Assembly: GCF_040807025.1 (NCBI RefSeq)
Contig: NC_090946.1
Span: 3,142,001 to 3,206,000 of the forward strand
Direction: 5' to 3'
DNA: 64,000 nucleotides
From: Struthio camelus
Taxonomy: Eukaryota; Chordata; Aves; Struthioniformes; Struthionidae
Part shown: one piece after another, positions 28,046 to 39,300 of the stretch
Position numbering within the stretch: the stretch's first letter is position 1
Layout of the letters: every line of letters begins with the position of its first letter
Notes under the pieces: model-generated
Databases searched by the model: none
The model's input: only the letters and a program-made list of their open reading frames with translations
Told to the model about the DNA's origin: nothing
Translations under genes and position numbers: made by a program

Positions 28046-31000
28046 CGTGACCACAGCAGGCGGCACCTTCTTCTTGAGGCGGTTGAAGTCCTTGGCCGAG
28101 CGCCACAGCCAGGTCTGCAGCTCCTTGAGCAGCCAGAAGTCATCCATCTTCTTGAGGAAGTCATTAGGGGAGGCAGGGGCCCCAGCGGGCGCCGGGGGGC
28201 CGGCGGCAGCGCCGGCCGGCAGCGGGTAGCCCAGGGAGGACATGACGCCGGCGATGCTCACCACCAGGCCCTGGAGGCTGGAGCAGAAGTGGCCGAGGCT
28301 GTGGCGCAGCTCGGCGGTGCCCGCCTGCCCGTCCAGGCCCCGCAGGTAGCACAGCAGCCGGCTGTAGGCCCGGTAGTTGGCGGCCAGGCGGGCATTGTCG
28401 GTCAGGCCCCGCCACAGGTCGAAGTCCACTGTGGCGCTGGGCACCCGCTCGGCCCGCGCCAGCCGCGGCGGGTTGAAGTCGGGCTCATTGAAGGGGGGGC
28501 CCAGGTAGTTCAGCTGCAAGCGAAGGGCACGGTGTCAGGCGGGCACCGGGTTCTGCGCCGGGGTGGCCTGAGGGGAGCTGGGGGTGGCAGAGTTCAGTCA
28601 CGGCGCCCCCTGTGCCACGTGTGGCGTCCCTCTGCCTGCCACGGCCCAGGTCTCCATGTGCCCACACCCACAATGTCCCTGGTGGCCATCCTCCCCAGCC
28701 TCCATGTCCTACACCTCTGTGTCCCCCTCCCCACCACGTCCTGGGGCTCTGTCCCCCTCCCCACCACTTCCCTGGTGGCCATCCCCTCCTGCCCTCCAAC
28801 TCCCATGTTTCCATGTCTCCCTGCCCACCACGTCCTGGGGCTCTGTCCCCACCATGTCCCTGGTGGCCATCCCCTCCTGCCCTCCAACTCCCACACCTCC
28901 ATGTCCCCCTCCCCACCATGTCCCTGGTGGCCATCCCCTCCTGCCCTCCACCTCCCACGTCTCCATGTCCCCCTGCCCACCATGTCCTGGGGCTCTGTTC
29001 CCCTCCCCACCATGTCCCTGGTGGCCATTCCTTTCTGCCCTCCACCTCCCACACTTCCATGTCCCCCTCCCCACCACGTCCTGGGGCTCTGTCCCCCTCC
29101 CCACCACTTCCCTGGTGGCCATCCCCTCCTGCCCTCCAACTCCCATGTTTCCATGTCTCCCTGCCCACCACGTCCTGGGGCTCTGTCCCCCTCCCCACCA
29201 CTTCCCTGGTGGCCATCCCCTCCTGCCCTCCAACTCCCACGTCTCCATGTCCCCCTGCTCTCCATGGCCAAGGTCTCCGTGTCCCCCAGCCCTCCACATC
29301 CCGGGAGGCCACGTCCTCCTGCCCACGGCGGCCTGGGCATCCCTCCTGCCCTGCCCTCGGCACAACCGCTCGGTGCCCTGCAGCCGGGGCCCCGGGGGCA
29401 CGTCAGGGCAGAGACGGGGGGAAGCTCCGCGCGTGCCGGCAGCCGGGCGTGCCGGCGGCGGGGAGCCAGGGCGCTGTGGCGGCCCGCGCCCTGCGCCCCG
29501 GGCGGAGGCCGTGCCCGGGCCTGGCAGAGGGCAGGCTCCCGGGAGCCGCCTGCGCCCCGGCCCGCCGAGGCATTTCCGGCGCCCCCGGGGCGGGCACGGC
29601 GAGGGAAGCCTGCCCGCGTGACGTGGCGCGGCGGGGAAGACCCGCGGCGGCCGGGAGAGCTGCCAGCGCCGCCGCACAGCAGCCCCGGCCAGGGCGCCGA
29701 CGCCGGGCGCTACGCCCACTGCACACGCACGCACGCACGCACACACAACACCCGGACACGCTGCTGGGCTATCGCGAATGCAGCCGGCAACGCACGCATG
29801 CTATTGCACGCTCGCGTGCAACCCCCCTGCCCTTGCAGCGGGGCTGCTGCCGGGAGCCGGCAGGGCCGGCCGGGGAGAGGGCGAGCGCGCCGGCCGGATG
29901 CTGGCGCGGTGCCCCCGGCCATGGCGCGGCGCCCGCTCGGCGGAGCGCGGCCCGGCCGGGGCGGCTCCCGGACGAGTCCCGACAGCGGGGCCTCACCTCA
30001 CCCCAGGGAGATGCGGCACAGCAGAGCACAAACACAGGGCAAGGGCCCGGCGCCGCGGGGCAGGGTGGGCACCGACGCGGGGCTCGGCCCGTGGCCCCTA
30101 CTCACGTAAGTGCCGGCGAGGGTGCGCAGCTGGTGCTCCAGGTAGCGGGTGAGGTCGTAGGTCTTCTGGATGGACTGGCCAGCGCCCAGCTCGTCCGTGC
30201 CGTTCAGGGCGGGCACTGCCGGCAGGTTGCAGAGTGCGGCGCACAGGAAGGCAAAGATCCCCCAAGAATCTCCTGCGGGAACATGGGGGGCACCTCAGCA
30301 CCGGGCCACACGGCGGGGCCCGCGGACAGGGGGGCCAGGGTGCAGGGGGCACCACGGCACGCAGTGGGACCCACGCACACGGGTGCCGGGGTGCAGGACC
30401 CACGCACATGAGTGCTGGGGTGCACAGGGGCACCACAGCATGCAGCAGGGCCCACGCACACGGGTGCCGGGGTGCAGGACCCATGCACACAGGTGCCGGG
30501 GTGCACAGGGGCACCACAGCTCGCAGCAGGACCCATGCACACAGGTGCCAGGGTGCACAGGGGCACCACAGCTCGCAGCAGGACCCATGCACACGGGTGC
30601 CGGGGTGCAGGACCCATGCACATGGGTGCCAGGGTGCACAGGGTGGGGGGGCGCCATGGCAGGCAGTGGGGCCCATGTACACAGGTGCATGGGGTGCAGG
30701 ACCCACGCACATGAGTGCTGGGGTGCACGGGGGTGCCACGGCACACAGTGGAGTCCATGCACATGGGTGCCGGGGTGCAGGACCCATGCACACAGGTGCT
30801 GGGGTGCACGGGGGCACCACAGCTTGCAGCAGGACCCATGCACACGGGTGCCGGGGTGCACGGGGGGGGGGGGTGCCACGGCACACAGCGGGGCCCATGC
30901 ACATGTGTACCAGGGTGCAGGACCCATGCACATGGGTGCACGGGGGCGCCACGGCACAGCTGTCCGATGGCACCCACGCGCAGCAGGTGCCGGTGCCCGC

Positions 31001-33426
31001 AGACGCCCAGCTCAGCGGCGCCGGGGTGGGCGGGCAGGCAGTCTGCAACCCCGTCCCGTGGCGCGCCAAGGGCACGGAGCCAGCGCCATCCGGCCCGCAG
31101 CCGGCGCGGGTCAGGCCGGGGCACGGCCCTGCTGCCAAAGCCGAGGGCGCCTGGAGATCGTCCCCGCCGCGGCGTCCCCGCGCGCCGCCGGCAGCGTGAC
31201 GAGCGCTTCGGCACGGCCGAGGGCAGCGGGCGGCTGCGGCCCGCCTGCCCCGAGACCCGTGCGCCGCCTCCCGGAGCGTGCCCGGGCCGCCGCTGTGGGT
31301 GCCGCGGCCCCCGGGGCTCGCGGTGCCGACCCCGCCGAGCTCGGCCGAGGCCGGCCGGCGCAGCCTCTCCTCCCCGCGCTCCCGCCCGCGGGCTGCAGAA
31401 ACAATCCTTTATATGGTCTCGAGAAAGCACTGCTCGGAGCGCTCCCGCCGGGACGCCCGGGTTATATTTGGCTATGCCGAGTCACCTACCATTAACGTTG
31501 GAGCAGGCTCGGTCGCCTCCCGAACTGCGGCCGGCTGGGCGCCCTGGCCCGGGGCACCCGCAGCGGGGAGCCCGGCCGGACCCCCGGGGGCGACGGCGGA
31601 GGGCGAGTCCCGTCTCCGGAGCGCAGTGGAGGCGGCAGGGAGGCGAAGCCCCCGCCAGGCCCCCGGGGCAGGGGAAGGAGCCCTGGGGCCGGGGCAGGCC
31701 GGGCAGGGGCTGCGGGGAGGGAGGCGCGGGGCCGGGGGGACCCTGGTGAGAAGGGGGGGAGGCCGCTGGGGCGCCGGGCGGCCCTTGCCAAGGCCTGCCG
31801 GAAACCGCCGCCCGGGATCCCGTCAGCCGCCCTGACGTCAGGGCCGGGTTACGAAAGCCAACCCCATCAGCCCGCGCTTCTTATAAAGGTCACGGCCCGT
31901 TTCCAAGCTGCTTCCCATCCAACTGGCACCTTGCTCGGCTCCCGGGGGGGCGGGGGGGAGGCCGCGCTTCCCAGCACCTCCGGGCAGGACCTCCGGGGCA
32001 GCCCCGCGGCGGCCGGCCCCCGCGGCGGCGAGGCTGCGGCCGCCCCGGGGCGCGAGGCCAGCTGGGAGCCCCGCGGTGCCCTCGCGCGTCACGCCTCCCC
32101 GTCAAAAGTTGCAAGGAGATTTGGCAAGCGAAGAGGAGCTGAGCTGCAGTGACGCACGGGGGCCCCTGGGGACGGACGCGCCCTGCCCACGGCCGCGGCC
32201 CCGGCCGGGGCCAGCCCCGCCGCCAAGGCGCACCCAGCCCGGCGGTGCCCCGCGCTGCCCCTGCCCACTGGCAGCCCCCCGTCGGCTGGTGCGCCAGCTG
32301 CACCGGGCGGGTGTGCAACCCGCTGCAGGCGTGGGACGCCCCGAGTGCGAGTGATACGCCGCGCAGGCTTGCGACACGCTGCGTGCGCATGTGACACCCG
32401 GGGCAGCGGTGTGACGCATCCTGCCGTTGAGCAACGCATCATGCAAGCAGGCGAAACACCTCGTGCGTGTGTGATACGCCAGTCAAGCATGTGACACGCG
32501 GTGCACGGGTGTGATACACCAGCTGGGCATGTGACACACCGTGCACGAGTGTGATGCACCATGCAGGCATGTGACACACTGTGCACGAGTGTGATGCACC
32601 ATGCAGACATGTGCCATGCTGTGCACGAGTGTGATGCACCAGGTGGGCATGTGACACACCGTGCACGAGTGTGATACGCCATGCAGGCATGTGACACACC
32701 GTGCACGAGTGTGATACACCAGCTGGGCATGTGACACGCTGTGCACGAGTATGATGCACCATGCAGACATGTGACACGCCGTGCACAAGTGTGATGCACC
32801 AGGCGGGCGTGTGATCCGCCTCACGAACCTGTGACATACCATGTGCACGTGTGACAGGCCGGGTGGGCGGGTGACACACCGCGCAGGTGTGCGACACACC
32901 TTGCAGGCGCGTAGCAGGCCATGCATGTGCGCGATGCACGGTACGTGCCCGCGCACGCACCCTTTGGGCTCCTTCCTGCCCTCGTGCGCGCCTGCGTGCA
33001 CAGGCTGGCGAGCCCGCGCGCGGCCCGGCGAGCCGCAGATGCGCCCGCGCCGCGGCGCCACCTGAGCGCCGGGTCGGCTGGTGCCCCGCGCGCGCCTGCG
33101 TGCGAGCAAGCGTGCGAGCGTGGGCTGCCGGGCGGCGGGGGGGCCCGCCGGCGGGTGACTCACCCTCCCCCGGGTGTTTGCTTTGGCCCGGCCCTGCCGC
33201 GGCTGAGCCCCGGCGCTAAACTTCACGGCCCGGAGCGGTGCATGCAGCCGGGGCTGACCGGACCCTGGCCCGCTCCCGGCTCGGGTTTCCAGCGCGGGAT
33301 TGACGCCCCGTCCCAGCCCCCCGCCGCCGTCCAACCCAAACAGAGACGGGGAGGGAGCCGGGCGGGCAGGGGGCTGCAGGCAGAGGGGGACGGCGCATGG
33401 CGGCCAGCCCCGGGGAGTGCGAGGCC

Positions 33427-33465
<39 letters not shown>

Positions 33466-36400
33466 GCTCTGTCGAGGCCGCGGCCCCGCGGCCCCGCGGC
33501 AGCTCGCGAGCGACCGTTGGGGGGAGCCCAGCGCGCCTGGCTCCGAGGAGCGGCACTCATGCACATCAATCATAACGGCGCGAGGGCCGGGCAGGACGAG
33601 GGCTCGCGCGCCGCCGCAGACAATGGCCGGGCTGTCGCGGGGAGCGGCGGAGACGCGGCCTCGGGCCGCGGCATCCCCCCCTGCTCCAAAAGGCAGCGGG
33701 GTGAGCGCTGGCCGGAGGCGGCCGCCGCGCCGGCGGTGAGCTGTTCCCCGGGCATGCTTGTGGGCAGAGAGCGGTCGAGGTCCAACGCGACCGCACGCCC
33801 CGGAGAGCCGGCTTCCCGAAAGCCTTGTGCAAAGCAGCGCCTAGGGTCGGGGCGGCGACCGGGAAACGCGGCCCCCCTGCCCCGGCTGCACTGAAAGCGG
33901 CGGCGGCGGCGGTGACCTCAGCCGAGGCCGGGGGGAGCCCGGCAGCCCCGCTGCAGCCCGGCGCGCGGCGGAAGGAGCAGAGCACCTCCGAGCAGAGCCG
34001 CGGGACCGCAGCGAGGCAGCCGCCGTATCTGATGGGACTCGGGCCAAGGGACAGCATAGCCTAATACCGCGCGGTATGAGCTCAGAAGCGCTCGGCTCCG
34101 TCCGCAGCGCTCATCCGGGTATGGGGAACGTGTGAGAACAGAGCCCGCGATGTCCTGTTGTGGCCAGGCATGAATACGCCGCCGAAGAGAAAGTAGCCAA
34201 GCATGAAGTCTGCAAGCAATAAAAGGAGCAGCTCTGCAGACAATAGGCAGCGGCTAACGTCCTCGGTGCAGGGCCGGCTCGGACCCCTCGGGCCCGCAGC
34301 CATCAAGGCTGGCGAACGCGCTGCCCCGGGGCGGCTCTGCGGCGGGCAGGGGCTCCGAGGGGCCGCCGGGCAAGGAGGGCCACCCGGCGTCTCTTGGGCC
34401 CCCTCTCTCCCCGGGCCGCTTCCAGCCCGGCGCCCCCGGCTGAGCACCGCGCGGCCGCCCCGGTGCCCTGCCGCCTGCCCAGGGAGCCGCCGGCGGCCCT
34501 GGCCGCCCCAGCACGCGCCCGGCGCCTCCGGGGCCCCCGGCCGAGCTGCCCCCGGCTGCGGCGCCCCCCGCCCGGCTCGGGGCACCCGGCCGGCCCCAGC
34601 TGCTGACGCGCGGCACCCAGCGCAGCCGGTGCCGGCCGCGGGCGACGACGCTTCCCCGATGGAGCCCTGTCGTGCGTCCGGCCCCGAGGTCACCTCCCCG
34701 GTCCTCCCGCCCTGGCGTCCCACGGCGGGGCCGGGGCCGGGGCTGGGAGGTGGGGGGTGCGAAACGCCCTTGATATGTCTGCGGCTGTTATTTTTGGCGG
34801 CCGCCGTATTTTGATTCCCCATAAACACAACACGGACGCCCAGCCAGATGCAACAGCAAACCAGCGCGGGAACCGGCTCCCACTCCGGCCGCCCAAGGGG
34901 TTATTAACCCGTCGCAGACCGCCGGCCGGGGTGGAGCGGGGCGGGGGGGCCGCCCCGCCACGGCCCTGCCGCCGCTGTCCTCTCCCTGCCGCCTGCAGAG
35001 GCCGGGGAGCGCCGAGCCGCTGGCACTGGGGGGCAGCGAGCGGGTGCGCGCCGGGGGGCCGCGGCCCCCCCCCCAGCCCGGGCCGTGCATGCGCTCGCAG
35101 CCCGCGCGCTGAGTGTTTACATCCTGTCTCCTCCGTGTGTTTATAAATGCAGCCGCGCACGGGAGACTCCGGCGCGGCCGTAATTAGCTGGGCCTGGATT
35201 TCCCATCCGGCCTGAGGCAAACGCCCCCACCGGAGACGGGGGGCGCAGGCCCCTAATCCCAACCAGAGCCGCCCGCCTCGGCGCGGCCCCAGGCCGACGC
35301 GCGGCCCCGCACGGCACTGCCCGGCCGTCCACTCCCGGCGCCCAGGCGCAGCCCGAGTCGCGCGATCTTTCCCCAGGCCAGCGGCGCAGCCCCGGCGGGC
35401 CGCGACGGGTGCTGGGGGAGCGCGGAGGGCGCTGCTGGCCGGGGCCTTGTCTCCCCCCGCCCCGGCACGTGTCACCCGCAGGCCCGCTGGTGTCACCCTC
35501 CTGCCCCGCACCCTGAGACTTGGCCCCACCGGGCCCGGGGCTCGCCAACGCAAGCGGGGAGGGCGGCCAGCCCGTCCTGCCGTGCCAGCCGGGGTGCTGG
35601 GGGCTGGTGCAGGCCCGGCCGTGCCACGCGCGCGCCGGCGGGCACGGGGGCGCTGGCTCCGCGCGGCCAACGGGGACAGGAGCATCCCGCGCTGCGCGGC
35701 CGGCCCGGGGCGTTTTGGGTGGGGGGGGGGAAGCAGCCTGCCCGGTGGTCGGCGCAGGTCCGAGCGGGGAAGGGGGGTGATTTATGAAGAAATGTGCCAC
35801 TTAGCAGGGCATAAATCTTCCCACAGCCCAGCCCTGTAAGCAGAGCCCTCTGCGTTTCCCTCTGGAGGCTGCTCTCGAGCTGGGGCTAATGCAGCCCAGA
35901 TGTGCGCGGGGACCGTGCCCTCGCACAGCCTGCTAAATAGGAGCCGGGGACAGCGAGCGGTTCCCGTCTGCAGCGAGCGTCCCCGAGCAGCGCGGGAGCC
36001 GAAAGGGCTCGGCCGCTGCCGGGCCGCAGCGACCCTCCAGCGGGGAGCTGGGCCGGGCCGGTGCGCCAGGCGCTCGCCCCTTCCCGAAGCTGCTGCCTCC
36101 CTCCGCAGGCTGCTCCGCTCCCCTCTTCCCTCTCCCCCCGCAACCCAGCTGGAGACGGGCCTTGGACGGCAGCACGGGCCACGGCCCGCGAGCGCGCAGC
36201 CGGCCGGCCGGCCGGGCAGCTCCTGCGGGGCCGGGGCCGGGGCGCAGAGCGGGCGGCAGCGGTGCCCCGGCCCCCCGGGCGGCCGCGCAGCCGGAGAGCA
36301 GCAGGGATAAGGAGCCGGGGGCAGAGAGGAGATGGAGCCGTTAGGTCTCCCGGCCTCGCTTTTCCGGTTCTCCGCCGCTTTCCCCTTCCCGAGTCGCTCC

Positions 36401-38034
36401 AGCACCTCGGCAGCTGGAACAAAAACTAGCACAAACTTTGTGATTTTTCCAAGCCCCGGCTCTATCGAGCCTTCCTCGGCCCGGCCCTGCGCCGGCCGGG
36501 GGATCCTCCGCTGTGTCTGGCCCGGAGCACCCACACTTTGACCTTTTAAGGGTTGTTTTCCAACATTTTCCCCGTCCTTTCCACGCGAGGCAGCCCCGAA
36601 CCCCGCGCTGCCGGCACGTCCCCCTCCGCGTCGCGGGGCCAGCCTGCCCTGCCAACCGCCCCGGCCGCTGGGACCAGCCTAACAAAGCCGGACCGCGGGG
36701 ACGCGCCGTGGCGGGGAGCCAGCCCTCCCCGCACAGGGGCATTTCCCCGGCACCCCAAAATCAAGCCGCCGTGCTGGGGAAGAGCCTGTTGCCGCTCGGC
36801 AAACGCGTCCCCTCGCACCGAGACAAGCCCCGAAATCAAACCGTGGGCAGAAAAAATAGCTCTTCCTGCCCCCAAATCCCAGTGACTTTCATTTTCCTCC
36901 CCTCTGTCAGTCCTGGATTTTAATTCTCCGTGCTAAGCAGCGTTTCCCTCCCTGGTAATCACAAACATGCATGGAAAAGAGGGAACGAGAGAAAGGGAAA
37001 AAAAAAAAAACAGGGGGAAAGTCTTAAATCAATCCCAAAGCCAGACAGACGTTTTAATCAAATCAAATTAAAATCAGCAGTGGCTCGGAAAAGAAAACCA
37101 CGCCACGCACAGCCAGCCCCCCGCCCCTACCCCCGGCCCCTGCCAAAAGAGTCGAGCCGCTTGGTCTTACCTGAAATCTCCCCAGCAACATTTAGCATAG
37201 TAGAGTCAGGGTGTGGGGTTGGGGTGGGGGAAGGCAGGCGCAGAAGGGGCGAGAGGAGCCCAAACTTGGGGTTAGTTATCGCTCTAAGCCCCAAGCCCCA
37301 AGCGGACGGCGAAGCCTGCCTGGTCTCTTCTGCCCTGGCTCTCGCTCACGCGCTCTCGCTCGGGGTTTTTTTTCCTCTCCCTATTTGTTTTGGTTTGTGT
37401 TTGCTTGGGTGTTAGGTGGAAAAAGCCGTCTGGGCTGTGTTTTTTTGGTGTGTGAGTGTGTGCACGGTTTGCACCACGCTCCGGCTCCCTCGCTCGCTGC
37501 CTTTCCCCCTTCCACCTCCCTTGATTTGCTCTTTTGATTGGTGTCCAGGAATGCAAGAATAAAAAAACGCGAGCTCGCATACACCCTCTCTCCAAGCTGC
37601 TGCCTCCCTTTTTTTTTTTTTTTCCCGAAATTCAAGTGTTAAGCAGAACCAGGTTGCTTTCAAGAATGTATTTGATGCAATTGTACGCAAGGGCAGGCTC
37701 CATTCATTTTCCTCCCTCTCCCCCAGCCTCCCCCCCCCCCCCCAGGGTCCCCAGCTCTGGGCAAAGGTAGGGAGGTGTTGAGCTAACTCCCGGCTCGGCT
37801 AAAAACTCTGGGGCAGAGGGAAAAAGCGAAGGGAAGGGGGGATCCCCCCAAGCCCTGTCGGCCGGGGGCAGAGGGGGGTGAGGCCCCCCCGCTCGCACCC
37901 CCCCCCGACGCCGGCCCCCGCGGGGCTTTGGTCAGCGGCGTTGCTGGGGAAGGGGCTGCCGGGGGAGAGGGATGCGGCGGGCAGGAGGGAGGCTGCGAGA
38001 GGCGCGGAGGTCTCCTACCTGCTCGGAAGTCCAT
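28019..38034 (-). CDS. CLCF1: Cardiotrophin-like cytokine factor 1
   Basis: Secreted IL-6-family four-helix cytokine. It leaves the cell with CRLF1 and signals through CNTFR, gp130 and LIFR. Exons in transcript order: 38034-38019 (MDFRA plus one base), 30272-30106, 28513-28019. Phases agree; 225 residues, the same as human. Exon 2 encodes the signal peptide core (WGIFAFLCAALCNLPAVPA), the glycosylation-type site NGT, and helix A (SIQKTYDLTRYLEHQL). Exon 3 opens LNYLGPPFNEPDFNPPRL and ends KMDDFWLLKELQTWLWRSAKDFNRLKKK...TLRLEARGF; these segments are almost identical to mammals. The loop between helices C and D is Pro/Ala/Gly-rich and differs (AAAGPPAPAGAPAS). Intron 1 is about 7.75 kb and GC-rich; both introns hold minisatellites. 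An alternative first exon is proposed at 37198-37171. Confidence 0.97.
28600..29345. repeat. Minisatellite in CLCF1 intron 2
   Basis: Seven or more copies are marked by CCCTGGTGGCCATCCCCTCC, with CCACGTCCTGGGGCTCTGTC between some of them. Spacing of the marker is about 64, 90 or 98 bp, showing a compound unit with optional segments. Confidence 0.9.
29346..30105. other. CLCF1 intron 2, GC-rich unique part
   Basis: CpG-dense unique sequence with one ACGC/ACAC simple repeat at about 29724-29750. I recognise no exon. The density of CpG would fit an internal CpG island. Confidence 0.5.
30290..30960. repeat. Minisatellite in CLCF1 intron 1, next to exon 2
   Basis: Units of about 50-53 bp and shorter 30-bp forms carry GGACCCATGCACACGGGTGC and GGGTGCACAGGGGCACCACA. 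About 15 copies run from just upstream of the exon 2 acceptor. Confidence 0.9.
31833..31887 (+). promoter_or_regulatory. Candidate CRE plus TATA core promoter inside CLCF1 intron 1
   Basis: A perfect palindromic CRE, TGACGTCA, at 31833-31840 is followed 41 bases later by TATAAAGG at 31882-31889. The spacing is typical of inducible CREB-controlled promoters. The orientation would give a plus-strand transcript, antisense to CLCF1, starting near 31912. No open frame downstream looks like a known protein. Confidence 0.4.
32400..32900. repeat. 40-bp minisatellite in CLCF1 intron 1
   Basis: About 12 copies of a 40-bp unit contain CATGTGACACACCGTGCACG and AGTGTGATGCACCATGCAGG. Edge copies are diverged. 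It is unusually rich in TGCACG/TGTGAC words compared with the other G-rich arrays. Confidence 0.9.
33428..33463. repeat. (CGG)12 trinucleotide repeat
   Basis: Twelve perfect CGG units lie in CpG-rich intron DNA. On the plus strand they would encode poly-Ala after an ATGGCGGCC at 33397, but no conservation or splice structure supports a gene there. Confidence 0.9.
33900..37160. other. CLCF1 intron 1, mixed-GC unique DNA with possible conserved elements
   Basis: Unlike the rest of the window this stretch is repeat-poor and has islands of moderate GC with homeobox-, GATA- and MEF2-like words. Examples are 34040-34260, 34765-34870 (TTATTTTTGGCGGCC), 35105-35220 (GTAATTAGCTGG) and 36400-37100. 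No exon is recognised. Function as enhancers is only a suggestion from composition. Confidence 0.4.
37171..37198 (-). CDS. Candidate alternative first coding exon of CLCF1
   Basis: On the minus strand a start codon at 37198 opens nine codons (MLNVAGEIS) plus one base, ending exactly at a strong donor CAG|GTAAGACC (37171/37170). The phase fits the CLCF1 exon 2 acceptor at 30272, giving MLNVAGEISGDSWGIF and then the normal signal peptide. A CCAAT box (minus strand, 37541-37537) lies upstream. Human CLCF1 is also reported with an alternative first exon, but not necessarily this one. Confidence 0.45.
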
Positions 38035-38556
38035 GGGGGGAAGCCCAAGCTACACTCAGGACCAGCCGCCCCGGACGGTAGGTAGGTGCGGGACTTAGTG
38101 CTGCCTCGCTCCGAGGGGGCTGCGCACAGTCTGTGGTCCTGTGCTTTTGGCCAGGATTAATAATCCCATTTGCCAATCCCACTCACTTCGGCTTTGGTGA
38201 GGGCTTGGGTTTGGTGAGGGTAGGCTCTAGCCCTCGCTTTTTTTCCTCCTGACGTGTAAAGCCGTAACCACAAGCCGAGAGCCCGGTCCCCGAGGGGGTC
38301 CGGCGGGGGAGAGGGGCGAGGTGGAGCAGATTGGCTCCTCTCGCCGCCCCGCTGCAAGGTTGGGGCGAGGGGGGCGTGGGGTGCCACCCTGCCTCCCAGC
38401 CGCGGCCGGCCGGGGGGGCTGGGGCAGAGCTGGGAGGGGGGAGGCGGAGAGAGGCAGACGGAGGGATGGAAACGTGCAGGCAAAGACAGGGAGTAAGAGG
38501 AGGGGAGGCAGGACGGAGCTGGTGCGGGGAGGCGAGGCAGGAGGGTGGCGGGGCAG

Positions 38557-38584
38557 ACGGACGGACGGACGGACGGACGGACGG
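38557..38584. repeat. (ACGG)7 simple repeat
   Basis: Seven perfect tetranucleotide units upstream of CLCF1, followed by the related AGGG words. Confidence 0.9.
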
Positions 38585-38750
38585 AGGGAGGCTGTGTTAG
38601 CCTCTCCTCTGGCACGTCCAGCCCCCTCCCCCCCTTTCTGCCTTCTTCCCATTTCAGACTGGAAAGAAAGGGGTTTTCCCAGGGGGGGAAAGCGAGCCCA
38701 CCCCGGCTCCGAGGCAGCCGAGCGCCTTGCCCCAGCCCAGATGCCAGCGG

Positions 38751-38780
38751 CTGGGCTGGGCTGGGCTGGGCTGGGCTGGG
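38751..38780. repeat. (CTGGG)6 simple repeat
   Basis: Six perfect pentanucleotide units in the CpG-rich region upstream of CLCF1. Confidence 0.9.
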
Positions 38781-39300
38781 GGGCGCCGCCGCCGGTCCCC
38801 GCGCTGCCGCCCCGGCGGGAAGGCGCCGTGGGGCGGCCGTGGGGCGGCCGTGGGGCGGCCCGCCGCCGCCGCCGCCTCCGGAGGAGGGGGACAGGACGCC
38901 GGCAGCGGCTCCTGGCAGGTGACTAACCCCGCCGAGCATTTCGCCCAGCGACCGCCACCCGGGACGGAGGGGTGAGTGCAGCCTTGCGGCACGCCGAGCC
39001 CAGCGCCGTCGGGGGCGCCGGGTCCTGCTCCCTGCCCCCTTCCCGCTGCACTTCACAGCTCTGGGGCTTTTCAGCCCTTTTCATTCATGCCTCCCTTCCG
39101 CGCGTGGGGGGCTCCGGCGTGATTCACTGTCAGCAGAAGGCATCAGAGCCCCCTTTCAGCGGCGCGTCGTGACTCAGCTCCCAGCTCCCGCTGCCGCCGG
39201 CGCAGCCTCGACCCCGGGCTTCCCATCCGCTCGGCGGGAGCTGGGGGAAGAAACCTCGCTGCCCGCACACCGCTGAAAGCTCGCCTTATGGCAATGTTAT

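Larger units (their letters stand above)
38035..39300 (-). promoter_or_regulatory. CLCF1: CLCF1 5' UTR and CpG-rich promoter
   Basis: CpG-dense DNA directly upstream of the CLCF1 start codon. It contains a 14-bp near-palindrome GGATTAATAATCCC (38154-38167), made of two inverted OTX/PITX-type TAATCC sites. Further up it has ACGG (38557-38584) and CTGGG (38751-38780) simple repeats. No TATA box is seen near the expected start. Confidence 0.55.

Noticed and set aside
33397-33894. Plus-strand frame starting ATGGCGGCC with a poly-Ala run from the CGG repeat
   Set aside because: A good start context is common in CpG islands. The remainder is not conserved-looking and no splice donors fit. Kept only as a simple repeat.
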